DNA of 5,141 nt from an uncultured Bacillota bacterium (lineage in GTDB: Bacteria; Bacillota_I; Bacilli_A; RFN20; CAG-826), in contig CASFWS010000082.1 in NCBI GenBank assembly GCA_949298295.1, positions 1-5,141 of the forward strand, given 5' to 3'. The position numbers and the translations under genes are program-made. Under the pieces are notes generated by a model. That model ran no database searches, was not told the origin of the DNA, and saw only the letters and a list, made by a program, of their open reading frames with translations. Below, piece after piece: positions 1 to 3,151 of this stretch. Every line of letters starts with the position of its first letter. Position 1 is the first letter of the stretch.

Positions 1-1
1 C

Positions 2-1198
2 CTGTCCGGTGCGATTGCAGGCGGCGCGGAGACCTTCTTTGGCAAGAACAAGGCCAAGACGATGGAAGGGGATTATTCGCCGATCGAGCCGGAATTAATT
101 TCCGCTATCGCCGAGAAGCGGGGGAGCGATGCCCCCCTCCTCAGGGATATCGAAAGCCTTTCCGAGGGCCTTTCCGCCCTCCGCGCCTATGCCGAGGAAA
201 GGAAAGGGGATTTCAAGATCGGGTACCACAACGAGAACCACGAGGCAAGCGCCGGCGATAAGCGCTACGTCATTAGGATCCCGGTCGCCGATTTCGACGA
301 GGTCGACATCCGCCTCTACGACGAAAACGAGGTCCTTTCCGCCCTCGAGGACATTTCCTTCCCCGTACCCCATCCCCGTTACCTCGGCTCTTTCTACTAC
401 GAGGGCCGGCCATGCGCTATCCACTCCTATCTCCCGGGGAAGGCCTTACGTTCAGTTCTTCCTAACGACGAGGAACTCCCTTCCTCTTATCTTCCGGGCT
501 TCCTTTCCATTTTGAAGGAGCTCCATTCCCGGAAGGAAATCCCCCTCCCGAAGAAGGGGGACTACGATGACTGCCGTTCCTTCTATCGTTACGACCGTTC
601 CTTCATCCTAAGTCTCGTCGGGAAGTGGTTTAAGCGTTACCGTTCCTTCTACCATAAGCTCGGCTATCCCGAGGACCTCCTTTCTCTATTCCCCGACGAG
701 GAAAGGAAGATCATCGATCATCCCTTCGCCCTTTGCCACTGCGACCTCCATCGGGGGAACGTCCTCGTCGAGGAAAAAGGAGGCTTCTCCCTCATCGACT
801 GGGAGCTCTTCCAAGTAAGCGACCCCCTATATGACCTCGCCATTCACCTCCACAAGATGTTCTACCGAAAGGAGCAGGAAAAAGAGCTCCTCGACGGCTA
901 TTTCGCCGCCTTCCCCGAACTTCCCCGGCCTTCCGCCGAGGAGGCCATCGGGGCCTACCGCAAGATGGAGGACGTCAAAAGCGCGACCATCGACGTCCTC
1001 CGCCTCCTCATCGAGCTTCCTCACCAAAGCCCGGAGGAAGGGAAGAGGAACGCCGCTCGCTATCTCCTGAAGCTCGAGGCCCTCGCCGCGAGCCATCCTT
1101 CCTACGCTCTTCCCTTCGCCGATGCCGATGCCTTTTATGCCTTCCTCATCGAAGAAGGGAAGGGGATCGATCCCCGCCTCCCGGAAGAGGGGATATAA
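2..1198 (+). CDS. APH/choline-kinase-like phosphotransferase, probably 5' partial
   Basis: A protein-kinase-fold small-molecule phosphotransferase (APH / LicA choline kinase superfamily), probably cytoplasmic and ATP-dependent. Substrate unknown. Counting from the Met at base 62 (378 residues to the stop): a YVIRIP strand near 69-74 (LicA-like, Arg where many kinases have Lys), a hinge-like HSYLPG at 121-126, the catalytic loop HCDLHRGN at 226-233 (Asp228, Asn233), and the metal-binding LIDWE at 244-248 followed by DPLYDLA. The C-terminal part is helical and acidic. The Met at base 62 has no convincing ribosome binding site, only AAGG about 8 bases upstream. The same frame runs without a stop to the left edge (LSGAIAGGAETFFGKNKAKT), so the gene probably starts outside the window, possibly with an extra N-terminal domain. 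I do not recognise that segment, and its codons (CTG, GGT, GCA) are a little unlike the rest. The next gene follows after 28 bases. The superfamily call is firm; choline as substrate is only a possibility. Confidence 0.8.
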   Translation: MSGAIAGGAETFFGKNKAKTMEGDYSPIEPELISAIAEKRGSDAPLLRDIESLSEGLSALRAYAEERKGDFKIGYHNENHEASAGDKRYVIRIPVADFDEVDIRLYDENEVLSALEDISFPVPHPRYLGSFYYEGRPCAIHSYLPGKALRSVLPNDEELPSSYLPGFLSILKELHSRKEIPLPKKGDYDDCRSFYRYDRSFILSLVGKWFKRYRSFYHKLGYPEDLLSLFPDEERKIIDHPFALCHCDLHRGNVLVEEKGGFSLIDWELFQVSDPLYDLAIHLHKMFYRKEQEKELLDGYFAAFPELPRPSAEEAIGAYRKMEDVKSATIDVLRLLIELPHQSPEEGKRNAARYLLKLEALAASHPSYALPFADADAFYAFLIEEGKGIDPRLPEEGI

Positions 1199-1213
1199 TC
1201 CCCGGGAGAAAAT

Positions 1214-1220
1214 AGGAGGA
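1214..1220 (+). promoter_or_regulatory. Ribosome binding site of the flavin reductase gene
   Basis: AGGAGGA lies six bases before the ATG at 1227. This near-perfect Shine-Dalgarno sequence decides the start: the true beginning is at 1227, not the internal ATG at 1316, although a frameshift separates 1227 from the main reading frame. Confidence 0.8.
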
Positions 1221-1226
1221 AAGATC

Positions 1227-1786
1227 ATGAGCATCGATCTCGGAAAGAAAGGGTATCTCTCCCCCAGCCCGTCCTTGTCATTGGGACCTACGACGAAAAG
1301 GGGGTAGCCGACGCCATGACGGCGGCTTGGGGGATGATGGGGGACTATGACAAAGTCCTCCTTTGCCTCGCCCTCGAGCACAAAACCGTCGCCAATCTCA
1401 AAAGGAGCGGGGCCCTGACCATCGCCCCGGCGACGAAGAAGACGATGAAAGAGGCCGATTACCTCGGCCTTGTCTCCGGGAACGGGGTTCCCGACAAAGT
1501 CGAAAAGGCCGGCCTTCACGTTCGGAAAAGCGGGAGAGTGAACGCCCCGATCTTCGAGGAATTCCCCCTCACCCTCGAATGCAAGGTCATCTCCTTCGAC
1601 GAGGAAAGCGGCTACCTCCTCGCCGATATCGAGAACGTCATTGCCGACGAAGCGATTCTCCGCGACGGCCATGTCGATACCGATAAACTGGAGGCCATCG
1701 CCTATGATCCGGACTCCCACGACTACCTCCTCGTGAAAGGGAAGGTCGGGAAGGCCTTCCAGGACGGTCTAACCCTCAAGAAATAG
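1227..1786 (+). CDS. Flavin reductase-like (flavoredoxin/DIM6 type) protein, interrupted by a one-base frameshift
   Basis: An FMN-binding split-barrel protein of the flavin-reductase-like / flavoredoxin group. Such proteins bind FMN and act in electron transfer or flavin reduction; the exact partner cannot be read here. The first codons (MSIDLGKKGYL, frame of 1227) run into a stop at 1305. From 1265 the frame one base back continues as PQPVLVIGTYDEKGVADAM, then AWG, LALEHKT and a C-terminal half with SGRVNAPIFEEF and ending in LTLKK, stop TAG at 1784. Restoring one base near 1260-1265 gives a normal 186-residue protein beginning MSIDLGKKGYL-(S/Y)-PQPV, as in the family, whose members usually start with a proline-containing strand and a 'GTYDE' segment. 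The ATG at 1316 would lose the first beta strand, so it is a poor alternative. The gene is either a recent pseudogene or carries a sequencing or assembly error. It is co-transcribed with the phosphotransferase and is followed by a terminator. Confidence 0.75.
1254..1266 (+). other. Frameshift site (apparent one-base deletion)
   Basis: The reading frame changes between TATCTC at 1254-1259 and CAG at 1265, across T followed by five C. One extra C would give Tyr-Leu-Ser-Pro-Gln-Pro, and an inserted A after base 1260 would give Tyr-Leu-Tyr-Pro-Gln-Pro; both restore one open frame from 1227 to 1786. A homopolymer of C is a usual place for sequencing error or replication slippage. Confidence 0.7.
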
Positions 1787-1794
1787 GAGCAGGG

Positions 1795-1830
1795 GAAGAA
1801 GCGGGGCGGAGAGCCTGCTTCTTTCTTTTT
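1795..1830 (+). terminator. Intrinsic terminator after the flavin reductase gene
   Basis: The arm GAAGAAGCGGG (1795-1805) pairs with CCTGCTTCTTT (1814-1824) through eleven base pairs, including G-T wobbles, around an eight-base loop. TTTCTTTTT follows directly on the 3' side. It starts nine bases after the TAG stop and separates the first transcription unit from the pheST unit. Confidence 0.85.
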
Positions 1831-1852
1831 CCCCTTCCTTCGGAGTTGAGGC

Positions 1853-1880
1853 TAGGCAAGCGCGGCCGCGCGGCTAAAAT
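1853..1880 (+). promoter_or_regulatory. Candidate sigma-70-type promoter of the pheST T-box unit
   Basis: The -10 candidate TAAAAT (1875-1880) matches the consensus at five of six bases and stands out as the only AT-rich run in a very GC-rich stretch. TAGGCA (1853-1858) matches TTGACA at four of six bases with a 16-base spacer. The start of transcription would fall near 1887, just before stem I of the T-box. The stronger-looking TTGAGG at 1846 is 23 bases from the -10, too far for normal spacing. Confidence 0.45.
1860..1871. repeat. 12-bp perfect palindrome in the promoter spacer
   Basis: GCGCGGCCGCGC reads the same on both strands and contains a NotI recognition sequence. It lies between the candidate -35 and -10 elements, where a repressor could bind, but it has no loop and could also be chance in a GC-rich region. 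Confidence 0.4.
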
Positions 1881-1895
1881 ATCCTTGTCCCACGA

Positions 1896-1980
1896 CGGGA
1901 AGAGTAACGAAGGCGGTCCTAAGCTGGGACGGGTGAAGAGAGCAACCACCCGTAGGAAGCCTTCGCGAAGTTCGTCCCCG
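1896..1980 (+). other. T-box stem I with UUC specifier loop
   Basis: Basal helix CGGGA (1896-1900) with TCCCCG (1975-1980, one bulged C). The specifier loop has AGAGTAA (1901-1907) on the 5' side and CGAAGTTCG (1966-1974) on the 3' side; AGTA at 1903-1906 and GAA at 1967-1969 form the expected S-turn. The middle helix CGAAGGC (1908-1914) with GCCTTCG (1959-1965) is perfect. Above it, TCCT (1917-1920) pairs with AGGA (1954-1957), there is a one-sided bulge 1921-1928, and ACGGGTG (1929-1935) pairs with CACCCGT (1947-1953) around the loop AAGAGAGCAAC. The specifier UUC (1971-1973) fits the GAA anticodon of tRNA-Phe. Confidence 0.85.
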
Positions 1981-2010
1981 AGGACGGGGTGAAGCCATAA
2001 TCCCCCCTTG

Positions 2011-2060
2011 GCCCGAGGTTACCGGGCGGAAGCGAGGTGCGGCCCATAGGGGGCCGAACC
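2011..2060 (+). other. T-box linker hairpins (stem II/III region)
   Basis: GCCCG (2011-2015) pairs with CGGGC (2023-2027) around seven bases, and CGGCCC (2040-2045) pairs with GGGCCG (2051-2056) around ATAGG. GGT (2036-2038) and ACC (2058-2060) can extend the second stem past a G-A mismatch. This would use the two C that also begin the antiterminator. Which of the two corresponds to the classical stem III is not certain. Confidence 0.55.
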
Positions 2061-2091
2061 GGGATGGAAGCGCGCCTATCGGCGTTCCCGG
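2059..2091 (+). other. T-box antiterminator
   Basis: Helix A1 is CCGGGA (2059-2064) with TCCCGG (2086-2091). The seven-base bulge TGGAAGC (2065-2071) stands where the consensus is UGGNACC. Helix A2 is GCGCC (2072-2076) with GGCGT (2081-2085), closed by the loop TATC. Bulge length, the UGG that pairs with the tRNA CCA end, the A at bulge position five and the last C fit the consensus; the sixth position is G instead of C. Confidence 0.8.
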
Positions 2092-2108
2092 GACCCCGCT
2101 TTTTGTTT

Positions 2109-2112
2109 GGAG
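2109..2112 (+). promoter_or_regulatory. Ribosome binding site of pheS
   Basis: GGAG lies six bases before the ATG at 2119. A TTG start at 2107 is in frame but would bury this site inside the coding region and has only a C-rich and T-rich sequence before it, so ATG 2119 is preferred. Confidence 0.7.
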
Positions 2113-2118
2113 AAAAGG

Positions 2119-3150
2119 ATGGAAATCGAAAAGATCAAGGCCGCGGCCCTCAAGGAGCTCGCGGAAGCCGCCGGAAGCAAAGCCATCATCGAGGTAAGGA
2201 ACAAGTACCTTTCCAAGAAGGGGCCTTTCGCCGCCCTCTACCATGAGCTCGGGAAGCTCCCGATTGAAGAAAAAGGCCCCTTCGGGAAAGCGGTGAACGA
2301 CGCCCGGAACGAGGTGAGCCTCGCCCTCGAGGCGAAGCTCAAGGAAGCTGAGGCTAATGAGGAGCGGGAACGCCTCCTCGGCGAGAGGATCGACGTCACC
2401 CTCCCGGGGACGAGCCTCTACGAAGGCCACACGAACCCCTTCTACCTCATCCTCGACGAAATCGTCGACATCTTCGTCTCGATGGGCTACGACGTCGTCG
2501 AGGGAGAGGACGTCGAGACCGTTCCCTATAACTTCTCCCTACTGAACATCCCGGAAGAGCATCCTTCCCGCGACCCGAGCGACACCTTCTACCTCCCGGG
2601 CGAGGGAGTCTTAAGGACCCAGACCTCGGCCGCCCAGGGCCACGAGATGCAACGCCGCGAGGGAAAAGGCGCCATCAAGCTCATCTCCCCGGGGAAATGC
2701 TACCGGCGGGACGAGGACGACCTCACCCATAGCCACCAGTTCGGGCAAGTCGAGGGCCTCGTCGTCGATAAGGGCGTCTCTTTGGCCGAGCTGAAAGGCA
2801 CCCTCGAGATCTTCGTGAAGAAGATGTTCGGGGAGAAGCGGGAAATCCGCTTCCGCTCCTCCTATTTCCCCTTCACCGAGCCGAGCGTCGAAGTCGACGT
2901 CAGCTGCGCTTCGTGCCACGGGAAGGGCTGCTCGATGTGCAAAGGCACCGGCTGGATCGAGATCCTCGGGGCCGGGGAAGTCCATCCCAACGTCCTCCGG
3001 ATGAACGGCTATGACCCCTCCGTCTATAGCGGCTTCGCCTTCGGGGTCGGGATCGACCGGGTCGCCATTTTGCGCTACGGGATCGACGACATCCGGCGGA
3101 TCTATACCAACGACAAGCGCTTCCTTAGCGCCTTCAAGGAGGAGAAATAG
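2119..3150 (+). CDS. pheS: Phenylalanine--tRNA ligase alpha subunit
   Basis: Catalytic alpha subunit of cytoplasmic PheRS, which joins Phe to tRNA-Phe using ATP as an (alpha-beta)2 tetramer. The protein has 343 residues, a normal bacterial length. Residues 1-90 form the charged helical N-terminal region (coiled-coil arm that contacts tRNA). The class II core follows: GHTNPF and the helix ending FVSMGY (motif 1), LRTQTS at 165-170, CYRRDEDDLTHSHQFGQVEG from 194 (motif 2 region), YFPFTEPS, and FAFGVGIDR at 306-314 (motif 3), then DIRRIYTNDKRFL. Four cysteines at 263, 266, 271 and 274 (C-x2-C-x4-C-x2-C) sit between YFPFTEPS and WIEILGAGEVHPNV, forming a likely zinc ribbon seen in Mollicutes-like and some Firmicutes PheS but absent in E. 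coli or Thermus. 'QGHEM' stands where many PheS have Q-x-R-x-M. pheT follows after one base; expression should follow the T-box. Confidence 0.97.
   Translation: MEIEKIKAAALKELAEAAGSKAIIEVRNKYLSKKGPFAALYHELGKLPIEEKGPFGKAVNDARNEVSLALEAKLKEAEANEERERLLGERIDVTLPGTSLYEGHTNPFYLILDEIVDIFVSMGYDVVEGEDVETVPYNFSLLNIPEEHPSRDPSDTFYLPGEGVLRTQTSAAQGHEMQRREGKGAIKLISPGKCYRRDEDDLTHSHQFGQVEGLVVDKGVSLAELKGTLEIFVKKMFGEKREIRFRSSYFPFTEPSVEVDVSCASCHGKGCSMCKGTGWIEILGAGEVHPNVLRMNGYDPSVYSGFAFGVGIDRVAILRYGIDDIRRIYTNDKRFLSAFKEEK
3137..3142 (+). promoter_or_regulatory. Ribosome binding site of pheT inside the end of pheS
   Basis: AGGAGG (within AAGGAGGAG at 3136-3144) lies in the last codons of pheS, nine bases before the pheT ATG. 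It fits translation of pheT coupled to pheS, which keeps the two subunits in balance. Confidence 0.75.
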
Positions 3151-3151
3151 C

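Larger units (their letters stand above)
1887..2104 (+). promoter_or_regulatory. T-box riboswitch (tRNA-Phe responsive leader) of pheST
   Basis: A cis-acting RNA leader that senses the charging state of tRNA-Phe and controls pheS and pheT. Signs in order: a stem I with an AGTA/GAA loop-E (S-turn) specifier loop and the triplet TTC (1971-1973), a Phe codon followed by a purine; a linker with two GC-rich hairpins (2011-2027 and 2040-2056) in the place of stem II/III elements; and an antiterminator (2059-2091) whose bulge starts UGG to pair with the tRNA CCA end. Then T5-G-T3 and the start of pheS. In the known mechanism, uncharged tRNA pairs its anticodon with the specifier and its acceptor end with the antiterminator bulge, which stabilises read-through; charged tRNA does not. 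Specifier identity and the downstream gene agree, which makes the call strong. The 5' end is inferred from the candidate promoter. The competing terminator is not clear. Confidence 0.85.

Noticed and set aside
1257..1266. Programmed -1 ribosomal frameshift in the flavin reductase gene
   Set aside because: No X-XXY-YYZ slippery heptamer in the needed frame and no obvious stimulatory hairpin; such control is not known for this family. A lesion or a sequencing error is simpler.
827..1720. Long reverse-strand open frame (297 codons) across the phosphotransferase and flavin reductase genes
   Set aside because: It overlaps two forward genes with recognisable domains, has no known motif, and is explained by C-ending codon bias that removes stops on the other strand.
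1846..1851. TTGAGG as -35 box
   Set aside because: It is 23 bases from the only good -10 candidate (1875-1880), outside normal spacing.
1976..1989. CCCCG-AGGA-CGGGG hairpin as a separate terminator
   Set aside because: No T-run follows, and its 5' arm is shared with the base of T-box stem I; it is probably an alternative pairing or part of the stem I-II junction.
2107..2118. TTG start for pheS four codons upstream
   Set aside because: The GGAG ribosome binding site would lie inside the coding region, and the sequence before the TTG is the T-run at the end of the leader. ATG 2119 fits spacing and the usual PheS start.
2037..2246. Small open frame across the T-box end and the start of pheS
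   Set aside because: It runs through the antiterminator and overlaps pheS in another frame, with no ribosome binding site or recognisable product.
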